From positions 62,001 to 126,000 of the forward strand of contig JAFXMZ010000028.1 of assembly GCA_017529925.1 (NCBI GenBank): DNA of 64,000 bases, given 5' to 3'. Positions 43,994-51,558 of the stretch are shown here, piece by piece. A program made the translations under genes and the position numbers. The notes beneath the pieces were generated by a model. The model saw nothing but the letters and a program-made list of their open reading frames with translations, was not told the DNA's origin and did not search any database. The first letter of the stretch is position 1. Each line of letters starts with the position of its first letter. Origin of the DNA: Clostridiales bacterium. Lineage in GTDB: Bacteria; Bacillota; Clostridia; Saccharofermentanales; Saccharofermentanaceae.

Positions 43994-46257
43994 GTAAGAT
44001 CCTCAAAACCAATCTGTCTGCTGTCGAATGAATCTTCCTTTATGTAATAGCCTATTGCCGGCAGTTTCCTGATCCTGTAATACTCGGGATCGTTGATTCC
44101 AACCTCGGAAAGAAGTGCTATCTCGGTCATCTGCGAGCCTTTCTTTGATACGAGCAGCTGAACACCCTGTGTCGTCCTCGTAGTCTTGAAAGGAACAAGC
44201 GACGCCTTGAATACCACAGCCTTCTTGAGATCTGACCTTGCAACGAGATCGGGATCCTCATCATCAGGCAGCCAAAGGAAGGATACAGCCGGAGACTTGT
44301 CGGAGAATGCATTGATGAGCTTCTTCCTGTTCTGCTTCGTCTCGTATACATTTACCGGGAACAGTGCAGCCTTACCGTTCATGAAGCCTATCATGAAACG
44401 TCCCTTATAATCCGTGGTAACATGCATAAAGACTATGCGTTCACCTTCCTCCATCTGAAGTTCATTCGCGAGGAATGAACCGAATTCGCTCGGCTTCGTG
44501 TCTGCGAACTCATATGTCTTAGCCTTATAGACATTGCACCTGTCGGAGAAGAACAGGATCTCCGACCTGTTCTCTGCCTCGATATCCATAAAGATCTCAT
44601 CATCATCCTTGATCTTAAGATCATCAGTCCTCTTAAGGCTGTTCATAGTGAGCTTCTTGAGATATCCGTGCCTTGTGAGCATGAGATGCACCCTGTAATC
44701 GGCTATCTGCATAGTGGGAACATAAGTAGATACATTCTCCTGCATTACGATCTCGGATCTTCTGTCCTGCCCGTACTTGTCGGCAACGGCCTTCAGTCCA
44801 TCGGCAATGAGCTTATCGATCCTCCTGGGCTTGCCGAGCGTATCCTCAATATCGGCGATATCGTCAATGAGCTTTTTCTTGTCGGCAACCCTGTTGAGGA
44901 TATACTGCTTATTGATATTACGGAGTTTGATCTCTGCAACATACTCAGCCTGGATCTTATCTATGCCGAATCCCTTCATGAGGTTGGGAATGACATCCTC
45001 TTCAAGTTCCGTGTTCCTGATGATCTTGATAGCCTTATCGATATCAAGAAGGATCATCTCGAGACCTTCGAGGAGATGGAGTCTTGCCTTCTTCTTATCA
45101 AGATCGAACTCTAGTTCCCTTCTCAGGCATCCGCGTCTCCAGTCGAGCCACTCGGAGATTATCTCTTTGATGCCGAGTACTCTTGGATTACCGTTTATCA
45201 GGATATTGAAGTTGCAGGAGAAGGTGTCCTGAAGCTTTGTAAACCTGAAGAGCTTTGTCATGAGGGCATCATGATCGGTTCCCCTCTTGCAGTCTATGGT
45301 TATCTTCAATCCGTCGAGATCTGTCTCGTCCCTGATGTCATTGATCTCCTTCGCCTTACCCTGCTTAACAAGGTCGGCGATGTTGTCGATAATGGCATCG
45401 GAGCTTGTCGAATAAGGGATCTCCGTGATCTCGATAAGATTATTCTTCTTATCGACAGTATACTTACTTCTGATGATGACAGAGCCTCTTCCCGTCTCAT
45501 ATACGGATCTCATCTGCTCCTTGTCATAAAGTATCTGACCGCCTCCGGAGAAGTCAGGCGCAGGCATTATCTCGAGCAGGTCTGCATCCTTGTCCTTAAG
45601 ATATGCGATCGTGGCTTCGCAGACCTCCTTAAGGTTAAATGAGCATATGTTGGATGCCATACCGACGGCGATACCCTGATTGGCATTTACGAGTACCGAA
45701 GGGAATGTCGCCGGAAGAAGTACAGGCTCTTTAAGAGTACCGTCATAGTTGTCGACCATATCGACGGCATTCCTGTCGATCCCCTTGAAAAGCTCCTCAC
45801 AGAGTTTCTCCAGCCTGACTTCAGTATATCGGGGTGCAGCGAACTGCATATCTCTCGAATACTGCTTACCGAAGTTACCCTTTGAATCAACATAAGGATG
45901 AAGGAGCGCTCCGTTGCCTCTCGTAAGCCTGACCATCGTCTCGTAGATAGCCATATCTCCGTGAGGGTTGAGTTTCATCGTCTGGCCTACGACATTGGCA
46001 GACTTGGTTCTGTTGCCGCTCAAAAGGCCCATCTTGTACATGGTATAGAGAAGCTTTCTGTGCGACGGCTTGAATCCGTCGATCTCAGGAATGGCTCGCG
46101 ATACGATGACGCTCATTGCATAGGGCATGTAATTGATCTCGAGCATCTGCGTGATCGGCTGATCCTCGGCGGGCATATCGGGAGCCTTGGGATCTGTCAG
46201 CCTCGCCTTGAGCGAATTACTGTTAATATTCTCTGTGTCTTTCTTCTTACGTGGCAT
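43990..46257 (-). CDS. parC: DNA topoisomerase IV subunit A
   Basis: 755-residue breakage-reunion subunit that decatenates chromosomes. The catalytic tyrosine is Tyr144 in FAAPRYTEVRL, with the arginine before it. The winged-helix start NYMPYAMSVIVSRAIPEIDG is typical. The C-terminal domain is shorter than in GyrA and has no GyrA box, so this is the topoisomerase IV and not gyrase subunit. It follows parE by 24 bases, which supports the pair. Confidence 0.9.
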   Translation of the reverse strand: MPRKKKDTENINSNSLKARLTDPKAPDMPAEDQPITQMLEINYMPYAMSVIVSRAIPEIDGFKPSHRKLLYTMYKMGLLSGNRTKSANVVGQTMKLNPHGDMAIYETMVRLTRGNGALLHPYVDSKGNFGKQYSRDMQFAAPRYTEVRLEKLCEELFKGIDRNAVDMVDNYDGTLKEPVLLPATFPSVLVNANQGIAVGMASNICSFNLKEVCEATIAYLKDKDADLLEIMPAPDFSGGGQILYDKEQMRSVYETGRGSVIIRSKYTVDKKNNLIEITEIPYSTSSDAIIDNIADLVKQGKAKEINDIRDETDLDGLKITIDCKRGTDHDALMTKLFRFTKLQDTFSCNFNILINGNPRVLGIKEIISEWLDWRRGCLRRELEFDLDKKKARLHLLEGLEMILLDIDKAIKIIRNTELEEDVIPNLMKGFGIDKIQAEYVAEIKLRNINKQYILNRVADKKKLIDDIADIEDTLGKPRRIDKLIADGLKAVADKYGQDRRSEIVMQENVSTYVPTMQIADYRVHLMLTRHGYLKKLTMNSLKRTDDLKIKDDDEIFMDIEAENRSEILFFSDRCNVYKAKTYEFADTKPSEFGSFLANELQMEEGERIVFMHVTTDYKGRFMIGFMNGKAALFPVNVYETKQNRKKLINAFSDKSPAVSFLWLPDDEDPDLVARSDLKKAVVFKASLVPFKTTRTTQGVQLLVSKKGSQMTEIALLSEVGINDPEYYRIRKLPAIGYYIKEDSFDSRQIGFEDLT

Positions 46258-46281
46258 CTGTTCTCTATCCTTTGCCGGTTA

Positions 46282-48279
46282 TTATCCTACATCGAGCATA
46301 TCGAGGTAGAGGTGTCCGTCCTGTTCGATATGCTGCTTTCTTCCCGCGAGATTGTCTCCCAGGAGAAGATCGAAGATCTCTGCAGTCTTCTTCGCATCCT
46401 CGGGGCAGACCTTGATGAGCCTTCTCGTCTTGGGGTTCATCGTCGTCTGCCACATCATCTCGGGCTCATTCTCACCAAGTCCCTTTGAGCGCTGGATCGT
46501 TACATTCTCTCCTTCACCTATCCCGGTAAGGATATCAGCCTTCTCCTTCTCATTAAATGCAAAGAAGGTCTCATCTTCGGCTTTCTTGCCCTTCTTATGA
46601 TGCGTTATCTCGAAAAGCGGGGATTCTGCGATATATACAAAACCCTTTTCGATCAGGGTAGGCATGAGCCTGTAGATCATGGCAAGTATGAGCGTCCTTA
46701 TCTGGAATCCGTCAACATCGGCATCGGTACAGATTATGACCTTATTCCATCTGAGCATATCCAGATTAAAAGCACTCATATCCTTGCTGTGCTTATTTGA
46801 GATCTCGACTCCGCATCCCAGTACCTTTACAAGATCCGTTATGATCTCACTCTTGAAGATGGTCGCATAATCGGCCTTAAGGCAGTTCAGGATCTTACCT
46901 CTTACAGGCATGACTCCCTGGAATTCGGCATCTCTTCCGAGCTTGACGGAACCCAATGCGGAATCACCCTCGACGATATAGAGTTCTCTCTTATCCGTAT
47001 CCTTGGAACGGCAGTCAACGAACTTCTTGATCCTGTTATTGATATCTATCTTGCCGGAGAGCTGTTTCTTGATGTTGATCCTTGTCTTCTCGGCATTCTC
47101 CCTGGACCTCTTGTTCACGAGGATCTGATCGACCACCTTATCGCCGAGAGCCTTATTCTCGATAAACCATATCTCGAGATGCTTCCTGATAAGATCGGTC
47201 ATGAATTCCTGAACAAACTTATTATTGATAGCCTTATTGGTCTGGTTCTCATATGAAGTCTGGGTCGAGAATGTGCTCGATATAAGGATCAGCGAATCCT
47301 GTACATCCTCAAACTTGATCTTGCTCTCATTGGCCTTATACTTGTCCCTTGCCTTTATCTGCTTATCGATCTCGCCGACAAAAGCATTCCTTACGGCACG
47401 GTCCGGAGAGCCTCCATGCTCAAGATAGCTCGAGTTATGGAAATACATAAGCTCATTGATCTCGTTATTAAAACAGAAAGCTATCTGGCCCTTGACATTA
47501 TAAACAGGCCTGTCGGGAGCATCCTGACCCTTGTCCTCGCCTTCGAAGAAATAAGCTTCCGTAAAGCCCTTCATGGCGCTCAGTTCATCACAATATCCCC
47601 TGATACCGCCGGGACAGTTATAGGACTCCTCAGTACCCGTGATCTCATCCTTAAGTACGAATTCAACTCCGCCGTTTACGACAGACTGCTTCTTAACGAT
47701 ATCCTGGAGCCTCTCGAAAGGGATCACCGTATCGGTAAATACCTCTCGGTCAGGCTTCCATCTCTGGATCGTACCTGTCCTGTTGAACCTGTAGGGCTCC
47801 TTCTGGAGTTCCGTAACGGGCTCACCCTTCCTGAAGGACATGCTGTATCTTGTCTTGTCCCTGAATACGGTTACTTCAAAGAATTCGGATGCATACTGGG
47901 TAGCGCAGGCGCCGAGACCGTTCAGTCCGAGCGAGAAAGAATAGTTGCCGCCCGCATTATTGTCATATTTATTTCCGGCATAGAGCTCGCAATATACCAG
48001 CTCCCAGTTATATTTATTCTCTTTGGAGTTGAAATCCATCGGGATACCTCGCCCGAAGTCCTCGACCTGGAGCGAACCGTCCTTGAATCTCGTGATGATT
48101 ATCTTATTTCCATATCCTTCTCTTGCTTCGTCTATCGAATTTGAAAGTATCTCAAAGAAAGAATGTATACATCCCTCGAGATCGTCCGATCCGAATATGA
48201 CAGCGGGACGGAGCCTGACCCTGTCCGCTCCCTTAAGCATGGATATACTGTCGTTACCGTAATCTGACTTCTTCGCCAT
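46282..48279 (-). CDS. parE: DNA topoisomerase IV subunit B
   Basis: ATPase subunit of topoisomerase IV, 665 residues from ATG 48279. The GHKL Bergerat fold has NSIDEA and GRGIP, and GLNGLGACA. The TOPRIM domain has YIVEGDSALGS and CTDADVDGFQI with the acidic triad. The ATG at 48291 is 12 bases upstream and includes the GGGGG site, so the later ATG is preferred. It has a strong promoter. Assignment as ParE rather than GyrB rests on the pair with parC. Confidence 0.9.
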   Translation of the reverse strand: MAKKSDYGNDSISMLKGADRVRLRPAVIFGSDDLEGCIHSFFEILSNSIDEAREGYGNKIIITRFKDGSLQVEDFGRGIPMDFNSKENKYNWELVYCELYAGNKYDNNAGGNYSFSLGLNGLGACATQYASEFFEVTVFRDKTRYSMSFRKGEPVTELQKEPYRFNRTGTIQRWKPDREVFTDTVIPFERLQDIVKKQSVVNGGVEFVLKDEITGTEESYNCPGGIRGYCDELSAMKGFTEAYFFEGEDKGQDAPDRPVYNVKGQIAFCFNNEINELMYFHNSSYLEHGGSPDRAVRNAFVGEIDKQIKARDKYKANESKIKFEDVQDSLILISSTFSTQTSYENQTNKAINNKFVQEFMTDLIRKHLEIWFIENKALGDKVVDQILVNKRSRENAEKTRINIKKQLSGKIDINNRIKKFVDCRSKDTDKRELYIVEGDSALGSVKLGRDAEFQGVMPVRGKILNCLKADYATIFKSEIITDLVKVLGCGVEISNKHSKDMSAFNLDMLRWNKVIICTDADVDGFQIRTLILAMIYRLMPTLIEKGFVYIAESPLFEITHHKKGKKAEDETFFAFNEKEKADILTGIGEGENVTIQRSKGLGENEPEMMWQTTMNPKTRRLIKVCPEDAKKTAEIFDLLLGDNLAGRKQHIEQDGHLYLDMLDVG

Positions 48280-48307
48280 AATTACCCCCATATTTTCTGC
48301 TCATAAC

Positions 48308-48335
48308 ATTATAACACAACAAGATATTGTGCCAA
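48308..48335 (-). promoter_or_regulatory. Promoter of parE-parC
   Basis: TTGGCA (48330-48335), 16-base spacer and perfect TATAAT (48308-48313), about 28 bases before the parE start. Confidence 0.75.
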
Positions 48336-48368
48336 CAATATAATGATATTCAATGATAAAGAGAAAGA

Positions 48369-49613
48369 TCAGGTCCTGTAACTTCCGTTGATCTTTACGT
48401 AATCATAGGAGAAGTCACAGGTAAACATCCTGTCGCTGTACTCTCCCTCATGAAGAGTTATCGTAAACTTAAGGTCATGCTCTGAAAGGAGCTTATTAAC
48501 TTCATCCTCATCAAAGATAAGAGCACATCCGTCCCTGTAGACAGGAAGATCGAACAGATCGATATCGACCTTCTCAGGATCAAATGAAGCTCCCGAATAA
48601 CCGACTGCAGTCATTATCCTTCCGAAATTAGCATCCATTCCGAAGAATGCAGTCTTACAAAGAGGAGACCTGGCAACAGAAGTAACGATGAGCTTGGCGT
48701 CATCAGCGCTGCCGGCACCCTTTACCTCTATCTCAACGAACTTGGTGGCACCTTCGCCATCCGAAGCGAGCATACGGGCAATATCGAGAGACAGCTTCCC
48801 GAGAGCCTCCTCGAAAATGACATAATCCTCACTGCCGTCTTCTATAACAGCTCCCGACATTCCGTTTGCCATTATGACGACCATATCACAGACAGAAGTA
48901 TCACCGTCGACACTTACACGGTTAAATGAATGCGCTACAGCCTTCCTCAGAGCCCTGTCAAGAAGCGAGGGAGCAATATCGGCATCAGTCGTGAATATGC
49001 CGATCATCGTCGCAAGGTTCGGATGGATCATGCCTGATCCTTTGGCCATACCTGATATCTTCACTTCCCTGCCGTCCTTTAATGTAAGTTTGGCACATAC
49101 CTCCTTAGGTACGGTATCAGTTGTCATCATGGCAAACTCTGCATTATGTGAGGATTCTGCGCCATTCGAAAGCCCGCCGACGAGCTCGGGGATGACCGCC
49201 TTGATCTTGTCCTTGGGAAGCCTTGTTCCTATAACACCGGTCGATGCTGTCAGTATCTCGTCACCGCTGCATCCGAGAGCAGATGCGACCTCAGAAGCGA
49301 CATCATCTGCATCTGCAACACCCTCTTTGCCGACACATGCATTGGCATTCTTGCTGTTTACGATGATACCCCTGACTTTCTGTCCCTTGGATATTATGCC
49401 GATGGACCTCTGAAGCGAGTGACCCTTTACGAGATTCGAAGTATATACGCCTGCGACATTACAGGGAACGTCTGATGCGATAAGTGCGACATCAAGGTAC
49501 ATGCTCTTCGGCAGATCGGGATTGATATTGCCCCTGTCAGGGAATTTCATTCCTGCATTAACACCATTCGCTTTAAATCCCGAAGGGATAGATATATATG
49601 CATCTTCCATCAT
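48369..49613 (-). CDS. argJ: Bifunctional glutamate N-acetyltransferase/amino-acid acetyltransferase
   Basis: Recycles the acetyl group from N-acetylornithine to glutamate and can also make N-acetylglutamate from acetyl-CoA. 414 residues: the autocleavage site lies in KGSGMIHPNLATMIGIFTTD, with the nucleophilic threonine of NLATM. The oxyanion block STGVIGTRLP is also intact. It is an Ntn-fold enzyme cut into alpha and beta chains. GAGGT precedes two in-frame ATGs (49613 and 49610); the first is kept. It is not in a cluster with other arg genes here; argH lies 47 kb away. Confidence 0.94.
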   Translation of the reverse strand: MMEDAYISIPSGFKANGVNAGMKFPDRGNINPDLPKSMYLDVALIASDVPCNVAGVYTSNLVKGHSLQRSIGIISKGQKVRGIIVNSKNANACVGKEGVADADDVASEVASALGCSGDEILTASTGVIGTRLPKDKIKAVIPELVGGLSNGAESSHNAEFAMMTTDTVPKEVCAKLTLKDGREVKISGMAKGSGMIHPNLATMIGIFTTDADIAPSLLDRALRKAVAHSFNRVSVDGDTSVCDMVVIMANGMSGAVIEDGSEDYVIFEEALGKLSLDIARMLASDGEGATKFVEIEVKGAGSADDAKLIVTSVARSPLCKTAFFGMDANFGRIMTAVGYSGASFDPEKVDIDLFDLPVYRDGCALIFDEDEVNKLLSEHDLKFTITLHEGEYSDRMFTCDFSYDYVKINGSYRT

Positions 49614-49663
49614 CCAATACCTCTTTCTTATCTATATTCCAGTCGTCGGTCAGCTTCGGCTTT

Positions 49664-49694
49664 AATAAAGAAGCATCCCCAAGATGGAGATGCT
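49664..49694 (-). terminator. Terminator of the His-Gln-Lys tRNA operon
   Basis: AGCATCTCC/GGGGATGCT stem with one mismatch and a 5-base loop directly after the CCA end of tRNA-Lys, followed by TTCTTTATT on the minus strand. Confidence 0.75.
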
Positions 49695-49770
49695 TGGTGG
49701 CTCATTGGGGGTTCGAACCCCAGGCCCCTTGATTAAAAGTCAAGTGCTCTACCGACTGAGCTAATGAACC
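49695..49770 (-). tRNA. tRNA-Lys (anticodon TTT)
   Basis: Full cloverleaf, 76 bases with encoded CCA. Acceptor GGTTCAT pairs with ATGAGCC; anticodon stem-loop CTTGACTTTTAATCAAG gives anticodon TTT; the T loop GGTTCGAACCC is standard. It is the last gene of the His-Gln-Lys operon. Confidence 0.97.
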
Positions 49771-49774
49771 ATAA

Positions 49775-49849
49775 TGGCTGGGGTGGCAGGATTTGAACCT
49801 ACGAATGCGGGAGTCAAAGACCCGTGCCTTACCCCTTGGCTACACCCCA
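49775..49849 (-). tRNA. tRNA-Gln (anticodon TTG)
   Basis: Full cloverleaf, 75 bases with encoded CCA. Acceptor TGGGGTG pairs with CACCCCA; anticodon TTG lies in ACGGGTCTTTGACTCCCG; T loop GGTTCAAATCC. A U1-A72 first pair is usual for tRNA-Gln. Confidence 0.97.
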
Positions 49850-49886
49850 GTGATACATACTTTCTCATCAAGGGTAAGAAAAAATG

Positions 49887-49964
49887 TGGGGTGGGATATG
49901 GGATTCGAACCCATGACTTCCAGTGCCACAAACTGGCGCTCTAACCAGCTGAACTAATCCCACC
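49887..49964 (-). tRNA. tRNA-His (anticodon GTG)
   Basis: Full cloverleaf with encoded CCA. The extra 5' G (position -1) faces discriminator C73, the identity mark for histidyl-tRNA synthetase. Anticodon GTG lies in CCAGTTTGTGGCACTGG. It is first in the operon. Confidence 0.97.
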
Positions 49965-49996
49965 ATGTTTACGGGTAAATCCGCGTTAGCTATAGG

Positions 49997-50025
49997 ATTA
50001 TATTTGTAGAACGGGCTAAAGTCAA
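49997..50025 (-). promoter_or_regulatory. Promoter of the tRNA-His-Gln-Lys operon
   Basis: TTGACT (50020-50025), 17-base spacer and perfect TATAAT (49997-50002), about 33 bases before tRNA-His. Confidence 0.85.
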
Positions 50026-50061
50026 GTTCCAATTTGGCTTCAGAAGTGCGATACTCTTTAT

Positions 50062-50646
50062 ATGTACAGGATGCCGGACAGACTATTTCCATATGAGATA
50101 TTTGCACTCGAGACCGAACGCCTGAGGCTGTCGGTGCTCAAAAAGTCATGTGCAGGAATGGTCACCGATTATCTGAAGAGGAACCGCGGATTCCATCAGC
50201 GCTTTTCGCAGACTCACAATGCTTCGTATTTTACTTATCAGACACAGAAAAAATATCTGAAGTTCGATGCCGAAGACTTTAAGAAAGGCAGGATCTTCCC
50301 TTTCTGGATAACACTTAAGGATGATCCGTCAAAGATCATCGGAAGGGTCTCCTATTTTAATGTTGCGCTGGGAGGCATGATGTCATGTTCTATAGGGTAT
50401 CACCTGGACAAGGATCACCTTTCGATGGGATATATGACTGAAGCGATAACCGAGGCAGATGCCTTCCTTTTCGATGAGATGAAGTTTCACAGGATAGAAG
50501 CATTTATCCTTCCCGAGAACGAGAGATCGCTCAAGCTGATAAAGAAGCTCGGATACAGATATGAGGGCACCCGGATATCCTATATGCATATAAACGGAGA
50601 ATGGCGCGACCATGAAGCTTTCTTTAAATTAAACAAAAATAATTAA
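50062..50646 (+). CDS. GNAT acetyltransferase, RimJ/RimL-like
   Basis: Predicted acetyl-CoA-dependent N-acetyltransferase of 194 residues, possibly acting on a ribosomal protein N-terminus. It has the RimJ pattern: ETERLRLSVL at the N-terminus, IGRVSYFN, a YHLDKDHLSMGYMTEA loop and the C-terminal FHRIEAFILPENERSLKLIKKLGY motif. The start is uncertain: no ribosome binding site precedes either ATG 50062 or 50071. Weak promoter-like pairs end close to these ATGs, so the mRNA could be leaderless. It lies 97 bases from a divergent tRNA operon. Confidence 0.88.
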   Translation: MYRMPDRLFPYEIFALETERLRLSVLKKSCAGMVTDYLKRNRGFHQRFSQTHNASYFTYQTQKKYLKFDAEDFKKGRIFPFWITLKDDPSKIIGRVSYFNVALGGMMSCSIGYHLDKDHLSMGYMTEAITEADAFLFDEMKFHRIEAFILPENERSLKLIKKLGYRYEGTRISYMHINGEWRDHEAFFKLNKNN

Positions 50647-50737
50647 TTGTTACACGATTGCAACAAAAAACAATGTAATAATCGTCTTCTTTTATGCAAT
50701 AATAAAAATACAAGTTACGAGACGGAGGTGCCCCCAG

Positions 50738-51187
50738 GTGAAGAGATCATTCCAGAAGAAAACCATAGCAGCCATTACCGCAGTCGTCATGCTCGCCGGC
50801 CTTTCCGCTTGCGGAAGCAAGGACAAGGATAAGGATAAGACCGCGAACGAGAGTAAGACAACGACCGAATCGACCACAGAGACCACACCTACATCTTCTA
50901 CAGCAACCTCGTCAAGCATCCCCGTTCATTCCGGTCCTGTAAATAATGATGTTCAGGTCACATGGACAGAGACTCAGTTCGAGACTGAAAAGACTGTTTA
51001 CTGCAACGCTTCTGACGGATATGTAAATGTACGTAAGGGTCCCAACTCCGATTCCTATGATGTCGTAGGCAAAGTCAATAAGGGAGAGAGTGTAAAGGTC
51101 ATCGCCCAGACCGATAACGGCTGGTACAAGACATCCGACGGTTATTATATTAGCGCCCAGTTCTTCACAGAATCCGCTCCTGCCTGA
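50738..51187 (+). CDS. Small lipoprotein with bacterial SH3 domain
   Basis: 149-residue secreted protein. It begins with a signal peptide and lipobox LSAC (Cys at about 23), then a lysine/aspartate and threonine/serine-rich linker of about 50 residues, and a C-terminal bacterial SH3 domain: GYVNVRKGPNSDSYDVVGKV, VKVIAQTDNGWYKT. Such domains bind cell-wall peptides. The start is GTG at 50738, preceded by GGAGG 10 bases upstream. A terminator follows. Confidence 0.88.
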   Translation: MKRSFQKKTIAAITAVVMLAGLSACGSKDKDKDKTANESKTTTESTTETTPTSSTATSSSIPVHSGPVNNDVQVTWTETQFETEKTVYCNASDGYVNVRKGPNSDSYDVVGKVNKGESVKVIAQTDNGWYKTSDGYYISAQFFTESAPA

Positions 51188-51211
51188 TAATCAGAGAACA
51201 GAAGATCAAAC

Positions 51212-51245
51212 AGAGGTTCCGTCAGATGCGGGACCTCTTTTTTTG
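51212..51245 (+). terminator. Terminator of the SH3 lipoprotein gene
   Basis: AGAGGTTCC/GGGACCTCT stem of 9 pairs (one G-U) with an 8-9-base loop, followed by a run of seven or more T residues. Confidence 0.92.
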
Positions 51246-51260
51246 TATCATTTACCGGGA

Positions 51261-51292
51261 AAGAAAAAGAGGTCACCATCAGACGACCTCTT
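51261..51292 (-). terminator. Terminator of the Gly-Arg tRNA operon
   Basis: AAGAGGTC/GACCTCTT stem with a 10-base loop, followed by TTTTCTTT on the minus strand, 15 bases after the end of tRNA-Arg. Confidence 0.85.
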
Positions 51293-51306
51293 CATATTAT
51301 CTTTTT

Positions 51307-51383
51307 TGGCGAGCCATGGGGGACTCGAACCTCCGACCCACAGCTTAGAAGGCTGTTGCTCTATCCAACTGAGCTAATGACCC
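51307..51383 (-). tRNA. tRNA-Arg (anticodon TCT)
   Basis: Full cloverleaf, 77 bases with encoded CCA. Acceptor GGGTCAT pairs with ATGGCTC with G-T pairs; anticodon TCT lies in ACAGCCTTCTAAGCTGT; T loop GGTTCGAGTCC. Reads AGA and AGG, frequent here. Confidence 0.96.
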
Positions 51384-51393
51384 GTAAAAAAGG

Positions 51394-51467
51394 TGGAGCG
51401 GGTGATGGGAATCGAACCCACGTGGTCAGCTTGGAAGGCTGAAGTTCTACCATTGAACTACACCCGC
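51394..51467 (-). tRNA. tRNA-Gly (anticodon TCC)
   Basis: Full cloverleaf, 74 bases with encoded CCA. Acceptor GCGGGTG pairs with CACCCGC; anticodon TCC lies in CAGCCTTCCAAGCTG; T loop GGTTCGATTCC. It is first of the two-tRNA operon. Confidence 0.97.
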
Positions 51468-51471
51468 ATGA

Positions 51472-51526
51472 GCACTTGTGTCTCAAAGCGCTTAAGTATG
51501 ATACAACACAAGTGCCGACTTGTCTA
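51472..51526 (-). promoter_or_regulatory. Promoter of tRNA-Gly-Arg with long inverted repeat
   Basis: TAGACA (51521-51526), 17-base spacer and TATCAT (51498-51503). A perfect 10-bp inverted repeat, GCACTTGTGT (51506-51515 on the minus strand) and ACACAAGTGC (51472-51481), has one arm in the spacer and the other just before the tRNA. Confidence 0.6.
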
Positions 51527-51536
51527 TATTTATTTT

Positions 51537-51558
51537 CAGAAAACAGGAAAAGCCTGTT
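51537..51558 (-). terminator. Terminator of the clp gene
   Basis: AACAGG/CCTGTT stem with loop CTTTT, followed by TTCTGAAAAT. It starts within the stop codon of the clp gene. The T tract is poor, so confidence is moderate. Confidence 0.5.
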
